From Glutamicibacter ardleyensis (GTDB taxonomy: Bacteria; Actinomycetota; Actinomycetes; Actinomycetales; Micrococcaceae), in contig NZ_BMKX01000001.1 of NCBI RefSeq assembly GCF_014644555.1, forward strand, positions 248,001 to 312,000: a stretch of DNA of 64,000 bases, written 5' to 3'. The notes below the pieces were generated by a model. That model was not told where the DNA came from, made no database searches, and worked only from the letters and a program-made list of their open reading frames with translations. A program made the position numbers and the translations under genes. Positions 35,131 through 44,119 of this stretch are shown here, one piece after another (within the stretch, counting starts at the first letter, position 1; every line of letters starts with the position of its first letter).

Positions 35131-35817
35131 ATGTCCGAAACAAATCGAGTAGTCATCATTGGTGGACACGGGAAGGTTGCACTTCTTGCGGCGCCAAAAC
35201 TTGCAAGTCACGGGCTGAACGTAGAGTCGGTGATTCGCAACCCAGAACATAGCGATGAAATCAGTGCCCTGGGCGCCACCCCGGTAGTGCTGGATATCGA
35301 ACAGGCAGACGTTGACGCGTTGGCCCAGCAGTTTAGCGGCGCCAAGGCAGTGGTGTTCTCCGCCGGCGCCGGCGGCGGAAGCCCCGAACGCACCGTCGCG
35401 GTGGATTACGAAGCCGCCGTACGCACCATGAAGGCGGCCGAGCAGGCCGGGGTGAAGCGTTTTGCCATGGTCTCCTATGCGCGCGCATCCGTTGACGTGG
35501 ACAGCCTAGAGAAGGACAACTCCTTTTATACCTATGCCAAGGCCAAGCATGACGCGGACAAATTCCTGCGTGCGACCGACTTGGACTTCACCATTCTTGG
35601 TCCGGGCCTGCTGACCCTGGATCCATCCAGCCAGAAGGTCACGCTGACCGATGAAGAAGGCAAGATCCAAGGACGTGCGCCGCAGGAGAATGAGGGGAAT
35701 ACTGCGCGTGAGACCGTTGCAGATGTTCTGACCCATGTTGTCGTCAACAACGCAGCCGTTCGCCAGACAGTGAATTTCTATGACGGACAGACACCGATCG
35801 CCGAGGCGATCAGCTAA
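35131..35817 (+). CDS. NAD(P)-binding NmrA/SDR-a5-like protein
   Basis: 228 residues from ATG 35131, placed by GAGGAGAAAAG just upstream; a far 5' frame exists without support. The Rossmann motif is VVIIGGHGKVALLAAPKLASHG, later VVFSAGAGGGSPERTVAVDYEAAVRTMKAAEQAGVKRFAMVSYA. This is the atypical SDR-a5/NmrA-like group related to YwnB/YtfG. These bind NADP and often act as redox sensors or quinone reductases. It is opposite the Rieske gene and ends at a strong palindromic terminator. Confidence 0.8.
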   Translation: MSETNRVVIIGGHGKVALLAAPKLASHGLNVESVIRNPEHSDEISALGATPVVLDIEQADVDALAQQFSGAKAVVFSAGAGGGSPERTVAVDYEAAVRTMKAAEQAGVKRFAMVSYARASVDVDSLEKDNSFYTYAKAKHDADKFLRATDLDFTILGPGLLTLDPSSQKVTLTDEEGKIQGRAPQENEGNTARETVADVLTHVVVNNAAVRQTVNFYDGQTPIAEAIS

Positions 35818-35834
35818 AGTCGATCTTTAGCCAA

Positions 35835-35870
35835 CCTCAGGACCGCTCGAACGTTCGAGCGGTCCTGAGG
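35835..35870. terminator. 36-bp perfect palindrome, terminator
   Basis: CCTCAGGACCGCTCGAAC joined to its exact reverse complement, unbroken for 36 bp, starting 17 bp after the NmrA-like stop codon. As RNA it folds to a stem with a minimal loop (GAACGUUC). No long U tract follows. No downstream convergent gene is nearby, so this likely ends the plus-strand gene. Confidence 0.75.
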
Positions 35871-35933
35871 CATTTAAGCACGATAAGACACCGTTAGACG
35901 AACACGATCAAAGCGACTGAGAAATCTCCCCAA

Positions 35934-35971
35934 ATCACTTGTGTGATAACTTTTGAACTTATACTATAAGT
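35934..35971. promoter_or_regulatory. Operator-like repeats before the galactarate dehydratase gene
   Basis: Two perfect dyads in a row: ATCAC-TTGT-GTGAT (35934-35947) and ACTTAT-ACT-ATAAGT (35957-35971). They are centred about 80 and 57 bp upstream of the gene start, in the region where its promoter should be. The FCD/GntR regulator encoded downstream is a plausible binder of the AT-rich second dyad. Confidence 0.6.
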
Positions 35972-36020
35972 ACATAACAAGGCCCACCTCGGGAACTTGA
36001 CCGTCAGGAGTTTTCAGATC

Positions 36021-37154
36021 ATGAGTTACACGCCAGATGCCATCCGCCACGTCAAACTTTCCACCGCGCGCCTGCCTCTGGCAACCCCGATCTCTGATGC
36101 CAAGGTCTTCACCGGCCGGCAGAAGCCAATGACAGAGGTCGTGTTCCTTTTCGCCGAGATCAGCACCGAACAGGGCTATGAAGGCCTTGGCTTCTCCTAC
36201 TCCAAACGCGCCGGCGGTCCCGCGCAATATGCTCATGCCAAGGAAGTCGCCCAGACAATGATTGGCGAGGACCCCAACGACATCGCCAAGCTGTACACCA
36301 AGTTGCTCTGGGCCGGCGCATCGGTGGGCCGCTCCGGAGTGGCCACACAGGCCCTGGCAGCGTTGGACATCGCGCTCTATGACCTGAAGTCCAAGCGCGC
36401 GGGACTGCCACTGGCTAAATTCCTCGGCTCATACCGCGATTCCGTGCGCACCTACAACACCTCCGGAGGCTTCTTGAATGCCAGCATCGAAGAGGTTAAG
36501 GAACGCGCAAGCCAATCCATCGAAGAAGGCATCGGCGGAATCAAGATCAAGGTCGGACTCCCGGATAGCGCCGAAGACCTGCGCCGTGTCGCCGCCGTAC
36601 GCGAACATATTGGCCCGGACTTCCCACTGATGGTTGACGCCAATCAGCAGTGGGACCGTGCCACCGCCTTGCGCATGGGACGCAAACTCGAACAGTTCAA
36701 TTTGGTGTGGATCGAAGAACCTCTGGATGCCTACGATGCCGAAGGCCATGCAGCACTAACCAGAGCGCTGGATACCCCGATTGCCACCGGTGAGATGCTC
36801 GCTTCGGTCGCCGAACACGAACGCCTGATCGCGGCCCGTGCCTGCAGCATCATTCAGCCAGATGCTCCGCGCGTCGGTGGCATCACCCAGTTCTTGCGCC
36901 TGGCCACACTGGCAGACCAAGCAGGGTTGGACCTTGCACCGCACTTCGCCATGGAAATCCACCTCCACCTTGCGGCCGCCTACCCGCGCGAGCCGTGGGT
37001 GGAACACTTCGACTGGTTAGACCCGCTGTTTAATGAACGCCTGGAAACCAAGGATGGCCGCATGATCGTGCCAAACCGTCCGGGCCTGGGGTTCAGCCTC
37101 AGCGATCAGGCGAGGACTTGGACCACCGAATCGGTTGAGTTCGGACGGGCCTAA
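36021..37154 (+). CDS. Galactarate/L-talarate dehydratase-like enolase-superfamily enzyme
   Basis: About 377 residues from ATG 36021, preceded by AGGAG (an ATG at 35997 lacks a site). The enolase-superfamily barrel shows the KxK catalytic pair in IKIKVG, metal ligands D, E and E in VDANQQWD, WIEEPL and ATGEM, and the C-terminal HFAMEIHLHLAAAYP. The N-terminal LSTARLPLATPISDAKV and the SYSKRAGG loop match L-talarate/galactarate dehydratase (TalrD/GalrD of Salmonella). It would produce 5-dehydro-4-deoxyglucarate, the substrate of KdgD encoded at 44120. Terminated by a hairpin, then the FCD regulator follows. Confidence 0.83.
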   Translation: MSYTPDAIRHVKLSTARLPLATPISDAKVFTGRQKPMTEVVFLFAEISTEQGYEGLGFSYSKRAGGPAQYAHAKEVAQTMIGEDPNDIAKLYTKLLWAGASVGRSGVATQALAALDIALYDLKSKRAGLPLAKFLGSYRDSVRTYNTSGGFLNASIEEVKERASQSIEEGIGGIKIKVGLPDSAEDLRRVAAVREHIGPDFPLMVDANQQWDRATALRMGRKLEQFNLVWIEEPLDAYDAEGHAALTRALDTPIATGEMLASVAEHERLIAARACSIIQPDAPRVGGITQFLRLATLADQAGLDLAPHFAMEIHLHLAAAYPREPWVEHFDWLDPLFNERLETKDGRMIVPNRPGLGFSLSDQARTWTTESVEFGRA

Positions 37155-37163
37155 AAGAGTATC

Positions 37164-37206
37164 AATAAGCGCCGGGACACCTCATCGAGGTGCCCCGGCG
37201 CTTATT
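37164..37206 (+). terminator. Hairpin terminator
   Basis: AATAAGCGCCGGG (37164-37176) pairs with CCCCGGCGCTTATT (37193-37206), and CACCTC/GAGGTG closes the inner stem. It lies 9 bp past the galactarate-dehydratase stop and ends 8 bp before the next gene, so that gene's promoter must lie within or before it or rely on readthrough. Confidence 0.8.
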
Positions 37207-37214
37207 GTTGAACT

Positions 37215-37919
37215 ATGGAGAGCATGAAACCGAATCTGACCACCACTCTGGTCGAATCCCTGCGTGAGCGGATAAGCAGTGGGCACTTCGCTCCGGGCGA
37301 CAAGCTTCCCAGCGAAAACACGCTGATTGCCGAACACGGGGTCTCGCGCACCGTGGTGCGTGAAGCTATCACCCGGTTGCAGGCTGAGGGGCTGGTGCAC
37401 ACACGCCGTGGCGCAGGCAGCTTCGCGCTGACTCCTCCGGCGGAACCTCAAATGGCCAGTGCGCTGGTACCTCGCACCTTGGATGAACGCCGTGCACTGA
37501 TGGAGTTCCGCGTCGGCTTTGAATCCGAAGCCGCCGCGAAAGCTGCCGCAACGTATTCCATAAAGGATCTAGCAGCAATGGACGAGGCTCTTCGTGGCTT
37601 TGAAGCCGCTTCAGGCAATGCCTCGGCGAGCATGAGTTGCGACTACGAATTCCATCTCGCGGTGGCCCGCGCCACTGCGAATAACTATTTTTCCCATGCG
37701 GTTCAGAATTTCGGACCGTCGATGATCGCCATGCCGCGTCGCCGCCTGGAACCGTCGGAATCGAGGTCGGCCGCGCAATGGGGTCTAGTGGCCGCGGAGC
37801 ACCAAGCGGTGCGCGATGCAATTGCGTCGGGCGACCCCCAATTGGCCGCCGCGGCCATGCGCATTCATCTAGCCAATTCCATTTACCGGCTGGAGTCAGA
37901 ATCTGGCAGCAAGAACTAA
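37215..37919 (+). CDS. FCD-type GntR-family regulator
   Basis: 234 residues: an N-terminal winged helix (TTLVESLRERISSGHFAPGDKLPSENTLIAEHGVSRTVVREAITRLQAEGLVHTRRGAGSF) and a helical FCD domain with D/H metal-site residues (RRALMEFRVGFESEAAAKAA, CDYEFHLAVARATAN, EHQAVRDAIASGD). This is the FadR/UxuR/GarR class of sugar-acid regulators. The start is ATG 37215 or, three codons later, ATG 37224. Position beside the galactarate dehydratase suggests it controls that gene in response to a diacid. Confidence 0.87.
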   Translation: MESMKPNLTTTLVESLRERISSGHFAPGDKLPSENTLIAEHGVSRTVVREAITRLQAEGLVHTRRGAGSFALTPPAEPQMASALVPRTLDERRALMEFRVGFESEAAAKAAATYSIKDLAAMDEALRGFEAASGNASASMSCDYEFHLAVARATANNYFSHAVQNFGPSMIAMPRRRLEPSESRSAAQWGLVAAEHQAVRDAIASGDPQLAAAAMRIHLANSIYRLESESGSKN

Positions 37920-38048
37920 GCGCACTGTGATTTAGCGAAAATCGACGCCGTGGGCTTACTCCTCCTAGGCGGAGAAAGCGATTACTCCCGACTCCATCAA
38001 ACCACCAAAAATCTGCAAATGAGTTAGCAAACGCTAGTTACCCTGGCA

Positions 38049-39344
38049 CTACCACCGGGGCGTCTTCAGTTCATACTCCGGAACGATGGACTGCATGTAG
38101 GTGGTGTCGTCGCGCTTTTTGAGTCCAGCGTCTAAATACTGCTGGTGCATACGCGCCAGCGCTTCGTTGTCCAGCTCCACACCTAGCCCAGGTTTTGTTG
38201 GGACCCGGACTTTGCCATCCTCGAATGAGAAGACTCCCGGAACGATCACGTCATCCTCCGCCAACTTCCATGGCCAATGCGTATCGCAGGCGTAGTCCAC
38301 ATTCTTCGTGACGGATGCTAGCTGGATCATGGCTGCAAAGCTGATTCCCAAGTGCGAGTTCGAGTGCATCGACAGCCGCAGCTTGAAGGTCTCGGCGATT
38401 CCGGCCAGCAAACGTGAGCGATTAAGTCCACCCCAGAAATGGTGATCAGAGAGCACCACGTCCACAGCACCGGCGCTCAACGCTGGCGGAAGATCATTAA
38501 AGGAGACCACACACATATTGGTGGCCAGCGGGAGATTTATCTGCTTGCGCACTGCCGCGTTGTCCTCGATGGACAGGCATGGATCCTCCAGATATTGAAG
38601 AATCGGCTCTAGCCGTCGGCCAATGCGTACTGCGGTGTCTACAGTCCACACGCCGTTTGGATCGATTCGAAGCAGCATGTCTGGAAATTCTGCTCGCAAC
38701 GCTTCAATAGCTAAGGCTTCCTCCTCAGGAGGGAAAACCCCTCCCTTCAGCTTGAGCGCTTTAAAGCCGTATTCGTCGACCATTTTTCGGGCTTGCTCCA
38801 CAATGCCAGACGGATCCAAAGCGGCACCCCATTTGTCCTCTGCAAAGCCCGGGTGGCCGGCCCACTTATAGAACAGATAGCCGCTGAACTCGACTTCGTC
38901 CCGAACTTGTCCCCCGAGTAAAGTGCTCACCGGTACTCCAAGCACCTTGCCTTGGATATCCATCGCGGCAACATCAAAAGCGGAAAGTACACGATCATCC
39001 AATGATGTGGTTGTCACCATTCCGCCAGTACCATGACCGCCGGCCCCGTTATCCTCGGCCAGCGAGGCGGAAACGCGCTCAGAAATTCTATTGATATTAA
39101 AAGCGTCGGTACCGACCAGGAATTCTCCTGCACGTTGCAACCGTGCAACGTGCACCTCATCTCCGTAAGTCTCTCCCAAGCCGTAATGGCCGGAATCGGT
39201 GTGGACAACCACGATGGCTCGCAGGGCATAAGGTTCGTGTACGCCAACCGAATTCAGCAACGGAGGGTCCGCGAACGCTACCGGGGTCACCACGACGGAG
39301 GTGATTGTGGCCGTCGGTGTGGCAGGCGAAGCAGGTAATGACAT
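38049..39344 (-). CDS. Glucarate dehydratase-like enzyme (divergent paralogue)
   Basis: 431 residues from ATG 39344. The enolase-superfamily glucarate-dehydratase pattern is intact: KALKLKGG (KxK pair), RIDPNG and LEDPCL (metal ligands), ATNMCVV, and SMHSNSHLGIS with the catalytic His. The end, DDTTYMQSIVPEYEL, is also family-like. It shares much less with the second copy at 46714 than that copy shares with enteric GudD, so it may prefer another diacid or epimer. It is encoded upstream of usp and the tct transporter genes on one strand. Confidence 0.85.
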   Translation of the reverse strand: MSLPASPATPTATITSVVVTPVAFADPPLLNSVGVHEPYALRAIVVVHTDSGHYGLGETYGDEVHVARLQRAGEFLVGTDAFNINRISERVSASLAEDNGAGGHGTGGMVTTTSLDDRVLSAFDVAAMDIQGKVLGVPVSTLLGGQVRDEVEFSGYLFYKWAGHPGFAEDKWGAALDPSGIVEQARKMVDEYGFKALKLKGGVFPPEEEALAIEALRAEFPDMLLRIDPNGVWTVDTAVRIGRRLEPILQYLEDPCLSIEDNAAVRKQINLPLATNMCVVSFNDLPPALSAGAVDVVLSDHHFWGGLNRSRLLAGIAETFKLRLSMHSNSHLGISFAAMIQLASVTKNVDYACDTHWPWKLAEDDVIVPGVFSFEDGKVRVPTKPGLGVELDNEALARMHQQYLDAGLKKRDDTTYMQSIVPEYELKTPRW

Positions 39345-39359
39345 GTGAATCTCCAAATG

Positions 39360-39758
39360 TTAGTGCGCGTTGGCTTTGACTGCTAGCACCGGGCGATCAG
39401 CTTGCAATAGAATCCGTTGCGCATGCGACCCCATAATGAATTTGCCGACTTGGGTGCGCTGGCGTAAACCTATGACAATCAGCGACACCTTCCGTTCTGT
39501 CGCAATGCGCAGGAATTCTTCGGTCAGGTCGTCACGATAAGTGGACTCGATGATCTGGCTATCAATTCCGGCTGCGGACACCACCGCTTCGACTTCTTTC
39601 CAGTCGTCCGAGGAAGCAGTGTTCTTGTCCACTAGGGCGCCTTCGCGGGAAGAATTGACGATCAACAGTTCCTCGTTGCGCAGTTTGGACTCGGCAATTG
39701 CGGCGTCCAGCGCTGCCTTGCCTACAGGAGTGGGGACATATCCGACGATGATGCTCAT
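39360..39758 (-). CDS. Universal stress protein (UspA), single domain
   Basis: A 132-residue single UspA domain: IIVGYVPTPVGKAALDAAIAESKLR at the start and the ATP-loop-like VIGLRQRTQVGKFIMGSHAQRILL near the end, with the G-x2-x-G-x9-G-S pattern relaxed. Its ATG overlaps the TctA stop by four bases, so it is translated together with the diacid importer. UspA proteins next to transporters often tune activity; this is a guess. Confidence 0.85.
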   Translation of the reverse strand: MSIIVGYVPTPVGKAALDAAIAESKLRNEELLIVNSSREGALVDKNTASSDDWKEVEAVVSAAGIDSQIIESTYRDDLTEEFLRIATERKVSLIVIGLRQRTQVGKFIMGSHAQRILLQADRPVLAVKANAH

Positions 39759-41284
39759 ACTTTTTCCTTTTCAGTTTCTACCTGGACTGCTAGCGTGTTC
39801 GTTTTCCGCTTGTCAATGAAGCTCTTGAGCATCGGCCACAGTGCGACAATGACGAATACAATCAGCAATGAAGCGGAGATTGGACGGGTAAAGAAACCTC
39901 CGAGGTCGCCTTCGAGTACGAGCAGAGAGCGACGAAGGTTAGATTCAAGCAAACTGCCGAGCACGAACGCCAGCACCAGCGGTCCGGGCTCGAACCCGAA
40001 CTTTTTCATCACGTATCCCAATGCTCCGAAAACCACCACCAGAAAAACATCGAAAATCGAGTTGCGGATGGTGTAGGCACCGAGCATGGTGATCAAGACG
40101 GTGATGGGTGCCAAGATTGCAGCACGGATACGCAAGATCCGGATGAATACGCCCACCAGTGGTATGGCCATCAGCAAGAGGAGGATGTTGCCTATGTACA
40201 TCGAGTTAACCACGCCCCAGAACAGTTCCGGATCGTTGCCAATCAGTTGCGGCCCGGGCGTGATGCCCTGGATCAATAGTGCACCGAAAATAATGGCCAT
40301 GGTGCCGTTAGCAGGTATGCCCAAAGTCAACAGCGGAATGAATGAGCTTGTAGCTGCCGCGTTGTTGGCAGTTTCTGGGCCCGCCACGCCTTCGATGGCT
40401 CCCTTGCCGAAGCGTGAGGGATCCTTAGCAACCTTCTTTTCAACCGCATAGGAAACCAGTGAAGAAATGGTGGCTCCGCCGCCGGGAAGAATCCCTAGGA
40501 AAAAGCCCAGAAGCGAGCCACGCCCCATGGCTGGGGCGGCCTGCTTGATGTCTTTGCCCGAAGGCCAGACTCGCTTCACTTTGATAGGAGCGCTCACAGC
40601 GCGGTGTCGGTCTTCGAGGTTGTAGAGGATCTCGCCGATGCCGAACAGTCCCATAGCAAGCGGAGCAAAGTCGATTCCGTCCGCCATCGACAGGTTTCCG
40701 AAGGTGAAGCGTTCGGCACCAGTAAAGATATCGCGTCCTACCGTAGCCAGTAGCAATCCGACAGCGGCGGCGATAATCGCCTTAATCTTCGAGGCCCCTG
40801 AGATTGTGGCGACCAACAAGATTCCTAATAAGGCCAGAGCTGCATACTCTGGCGGACCGAAGTCCAGCGCAAAGCTTGCCACAAGCGGTGCCAAGAAGGT
40901 CAGGCCAATAATGGATACCGTCGCACCAGCGAATGACCCGATAGCGGCAATGCCCAGCGCAGTTCCTGCACGCCCTTGCTTTGCCATGACGTAGCCATCA
41001 AAAACGGTGACTACAGAACTGGCTTCGCCGGGCAGGCGCAGTAGCACCGAGGTGATAGTTCCGCCGTACTGTGCACCGTAGAAGATTCCAGCGAGCATGA
41101 TGATCGCGGTTACTGGTTCAATACCGTAGGTCAGGGGCAGGAGGATCGCGATAGTCGCTGCCGGGCCCAGGCCCGGCAGTACTCCAACGAGCATGCCGAT
41201 GACCACGCCTACTAGGCAATAAAGGAGATTGGTGGGGTCCATAACGGTACCGAAACCGTCAAGGACTGGTGCAAAAAAGTCCAT
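39755..41284 (-). CDS. tctA: Tripartite tricarboxylate transporter, large membrane subunit
   Basis: 509 residues with about twelve hydrophobic segments. The TctA landmarks are GVLPGLGPAATIAILLPLTYG near residue 35, YGGTITSVLLRLPGEASSV near 75 and GILPGGGATISSLVSYAVEKK near 260, all glycine/proline-rich re-entrant loops. It would form the sodium- or proton-driven channel for a dicarboxylate, here likely glucarate or galactarate from context. It lies 25 bp after tctB and overlaps the UspA gene by four bases. Confidence 0.93.
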   Translation of the reverse strand: MDFFAPVLDGFGTVMDPTNLLYCLVGVVIGMLVGVLPGLGPAATIAILLPLTYGIEPVTAIIMLAGIFYGAQYGGTITSVLLRLPGEASSVVTVFDGYVMAKQGRAGTALGIAAIGSFAGATVSIIGLTFLAPLVASFALDFGPPEYAALALLGILLVATISGASKIKAIIAAAVGLLLATVGRDIFTGAERFTFGNLSMADGIDFAPLAMGLFGIGEILYNLEDRHRAVSAPIKVKRVWPSGKDIKQAAPAMGRGSLLGFFLGILPGGGATISSLVSYAVEKKVAKDPSRFGKGAIEGVAGPETANNAAATSSFIPLLTLGIPANGTMAIIFGALLIQGITPGPQLIGNDPELFWGVVNSMYIGNILLLLMAIPLVGVFIRILRIRAAILAPITVLITMLGAYTIRNSIFDVFLVVVFGALGYVMKKFGFEPGPLVLAFVLGSLLESNLRRSLLVLEGDLGGFFTRPISASLLIVFVIVALWPMLKSFIDKRKTNTLAVQVETEKEKV

Positions 41285-41309
41285 GCTGATATTCCTTGTT
41301 CTGCTCTAG

Positions 41310-41870
41310 TCAGATCACGTGCGGGATGCTGGTACCAAGGCCAACAATGAATATGAGGTAGAAAATCACTACGACAAGCGTTGAGTAGAGGGTGGCTGAG
41401 CGCCAGGTTTCTGCTCCCAGCCACCGCATCCACACAAAGCACAAAAGAAGCGAAGGAACTTCAAAACCAATGACTGGCATCAAGATGACCAGGAGGATCA
41501 AAGTCGCGAAGCCGATGAGAGCGAACCAGCTGTATTTGGTGAATCGCTCTCCATCTCTGCCGCCGCCGCGTCCTACAATCAACTGAACGACAGCCATTAC
41601 ACCGATAATGATGCTCACGATGAACGGCCACATTCCAGCTTTTGGAGTTTGCGGTGTTCCCAGATCCAGATTTACGGACATGATGACTCCGGCAAGGGAG
41701 AACGCTACGAGTACTAGGCTGGAGGCCAGATGCGCGACTGGTCCGGCTTTAGCCGGTGCATCTGATTCCCATATTTCGGCGAGTTCTTCCGGCGTTAATG
41801 CCTCGGTTGCAATGATTTCATCCGTCTCCGGCGTATCTTGCTTATCTTTATGCTTTTGCATCGATTCCAT
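41310..41870 (-). CDS. tctB: Tripartite tricarboxylate transporter, small membrane subunit
   Basis: About 186 residues with four membrane helices (about 46-66, 82-100, 120-140 and 158-180) after an acidic N-terminus. The GTPQTPKAGMWPFIVSIIIGVMAV stretch is the TctB pattern (G-x-R/P-x-FP). Starts at TTG 41879, ATG 41870 or ATG 41861 are possible, with no strong ribosome site to decide. It partners TctA; the order tctC-tctB-tctA is standard. Confidence 0.88.
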   Translation of the reverse strand: MESMQKHKDKQDTPETDEIIATEALTPEELAEIWESDAPAKAGPVAHLASSLVLVAFSLAGVIMSVNLDLGTPQTPKAGMWPFIVSIIIGVMAVVQLIVGRGGGRDGERFTKYSWFALIGFATLILLVILMPVIGFEVPSLLLCFVWMRWLGAETWRSATLYSTLVVVIFYLIFIVGLGTSIPHVI

Positions 41871-41911
41871 CCGCTTCAATTAGTTCCCGTGCGTAAAAGT
41901 TCTACTGGAGC

Positions 41912-42916
41912 TTATTTGCCCGAAACTAGCGAGATGCCGTTCTCCTCGGTTAGCGACTTGTACTTCTCTGCCAGTGCAGTCCATTCTTTGATGACTTCCT
42001 CACCGCTGATCTCGTGCGGGGTCAGCAAATTGTTTTTATTGAATTCCTTATAAGTCTCAGTTTCGGTGGCGCCTTGGATAGCTTCGGTGAGCTTGCTCTT
42101 AGCCTCAGCGCTTAGGCCCTTAGGTACTCCTACAGCACGGAACTGAGACACAGGAACGTCATAGCCGAGCTCTTTTGCGGTCGGTACATCTGGAAGAAAT
42201 TCGTTGCGTTCAGTGGAGAAAATTACCAGTGGTTCTACCGTGCCTGCGTCAATCTGAGGCTTGGCCTCTCCAAGCTGCACGGTAGAAATTTGCACCTGGT
42301 TGCCCATGACAGCGGTCAACGCCGGGGCTCCCGAGTCAAAGGGAACGGTCGTACCCTTGACATCCGCCTGCGCTAGGAGCAATTCCTGGGCCAGCTGCGA
42401 GCCGGTGCCGACTCCGGTAGTTCCGTACGACAATTTCTCGTCACTGCTAGCTACTTCGTCGAACGACGCGAAGCCAGACTTCTTGCTGGCGATCATGACG
42501 TAGTCGTCCTGCGACAGGCCGGCCAACACATCAACGTCGTCGAAAGTCACTGCTTCTTCTTCGGACACTGCCAGCGGAGTGATAGTGAACAGAGATGCAT
42601 TCAGCATCACGAGGTTCTGCCCATCTGGATCCATCTCGGCGACCTCTTCGGTGGCCAGCGCACCATTTGCACCCGGCTTGTTGACTGCAGGGACCGCCAC
42701 ACCGAGCTCGTCAGAAAGACCTTCACTCAGAGCACGGGCGATCAGGTCAGTCGATCCCCCGGGGGCAGCGCCCACGGTGAAAGTTACAGGACCATTGGGA
42801 AATTTAGCGGGATCGGCGCTGCCTCCACCGACGTTGCCGCCACATGCAGTCAGTGCCAGTGCGGCACCCGCTGCGGAAAGTGAAAGTAGTGTGCGTCGGG
42901 TAAATCGATTTTTCAC
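41912..42916 (-). CDS. tctC: Tripartite tricarboxylate transporter, substrate-binding lipoprotein
   Basis: 334 residues. A lipoprotein signal runs to ALALTAC with Cys25 as the lipidation site. The mature part is a TctC/Bug protein: GPVTFTVGAAPGGSTDLIARAL near the N-terminus holds the two beta-strand carboxylate-binding loop, and GTTGVGTGSQLAQELL the second. Bug proteins bind a carboxylate through water bridges. It heads the operon and is divergent from the LysR gene at 43047, which likely regulates it. Confidence 0.93.
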   Translation of the reverse strand: MKNRFTRRTLLSLSAAGAALALTACGGNVGGGSADPAKFPNGPVTFTVGAAPGGSTDLIARALSEGLSDELGVAVPAVNKPGANGALATEEVAEMDPDGQNLVMLNASLFTITPLAVSEEEAVTFDDVDVLAGLSQDDYVMIASKKSGFASFDEVASSDEKLSYGTTGVGTGSQLAQELLLAQADVKGTTVPFDSGAPALTAVMGNQVQISTVQLGEAKPQIDAGTVEPLVIFSTERNEFLPDVPTAKELGYDVPVSQFRAVGVPKGLSAEAKSKLTEAIQGATETETYKEFNKNNLLTPHEISGEEVIKEWTALAEKYKSLTEENGISLVSGK

Positions 42917-43046
42917 GGGATGTTCTCCTACTGGTTGCGAGTGGAAAAGCTTCAGAGGCCACTTGGGTGAGCCAGCTCACTGACACGGCCTGTGGTACAG
43001 CTTAGAAAATAGATATGATGCATGTCCAAGGTCATCTAGGCATGGA

Positions 43047-43955
43047 ATGATTCCCGAAAGGTATCGATTGTTCACTCTTGATCAAGCCCGTAGTTTCGTT
43101 GCGGTAGCAGAAGAACTACATTTCGGTCGCGCGGCCGAACGACTAAATATGACTCAACCACCGCTAAGCCGACAAATCCAAAAGCTAGAACGCTCGGTCG
43201 GTGTCGCGCTTCTGGAACGAGATAATCGACGGGTCTCGCTGACCGCTGCCGGTCATGCATTTCTCGCGGATGCGAAGCGACTTGTGGTTGCCGCCGAACG
43301 CGCCCCCGATAATGCCCGACGAATCGCCGCCGGCCAAATCGGCGAACTCCGGATCGGATTTACCGCAGCCTCTGGCTTTAGCCTTCTCGGACCGCTTTTG
43401 GCCGAGATTACTGAGCAAATGCCTGAGGTGCATTTGGACCTCTCTGAAATGGTGACCAGCGCACAGGTGGATGCGCTTTTGGACGGGGATCTGGATATGG
43501 GGTTGGCCAGGCCGCCTTTTGACGAAGATCTTTTTGAGTCAGCTTTGCTGCTCTCCGAAGGCCTGTACGTTGCGGTGCCTGTGGGGCACCGGTTGGATTT
43601 GTTGAAACGTGACGTCTTATTTCAGGATCTGCGTAACGAACCACTGATCATGCACTCGGCGACCAAGGCACGCTATTTCTATGACTTAGTGGTGCGCCGG
43701 ATCGATGTGGAGCACAAAAATGTGCGCCACACAGTGAGCCAGATCCTGACTATGGTTGCGCTCGTTTCCGCCGGGCGTGGAATTGCCTTTGTGCCGGAGA
43801 GCGCCAAACTGCTCGGTGTTGAGGGCGTCAGTTACCTGCGACTCTCCGAAGTGAAAGATGACCCGGTACAGCTACACGCAATTTGGAGTCGCACATCGCG
43901 CAACCCGGCACTGGGTTCCATGGTTGAAATAGTTCGCGGAGGACTGCACCACTAA
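43047..43955 (+). CDS. LysR-family regulator of the diacid genes
   Basis: 302 residues: N-terminal winged helix (FTLDQARSFVAVAEELHFGRAAERLNMTQPPLSRQIQKLERSVGVALLERDNRRVSLTAAG) and a periplasmic-binding-like effector domain with RIGFTAASGFSLLGPLL and SAGRGIAFVPESA. It belongs to the CatR/BenM-type group. It is divergent from tctC (131 bp gap) and 165 bp upstream of kdgD, and is the natural activator for one or both. Confidence 0.88.
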   Translation: MIPERYRLFTLDQARSFVAVAEELHFGRAAERLNMTQPPLSRQIQKLERSVGVALLERDNRRVSLTAAGHAFLADAKRLVVAAERAPDNARRIAAGQIGELRIGFTAASGFSLLGPLLAEITEQMPEVHLDLSEMVTSAQVDALLDGDLDMGLARPPFDEDLFESALLLSEGLYVAVPVGHRLDLLKRDVLFQDLRNEPLIMHSATKARYFYDLVVRRIDVEHKNVRHTVSQILTMVALVSAGRGIAFVPESAKLLGVEGVSYLRLSEVKDDPVQLHAIWSRTSRNPALGSMVEIVRGGLHH

Positions 43956-44119
43956 CGCTGCTACTCGGCAAGAACAGTCAATGATGCACGGAGGGTATCA
44001 AACCATACAAATATGGGCTTGGACAGGCATCATGAGTCATCCATACGCTGGGAACAACAAATACGTTCCACACCTTCTGTCCGCACGTAATGCGACAGAA
44101 TTAGCAAAGGACCAGTCCC

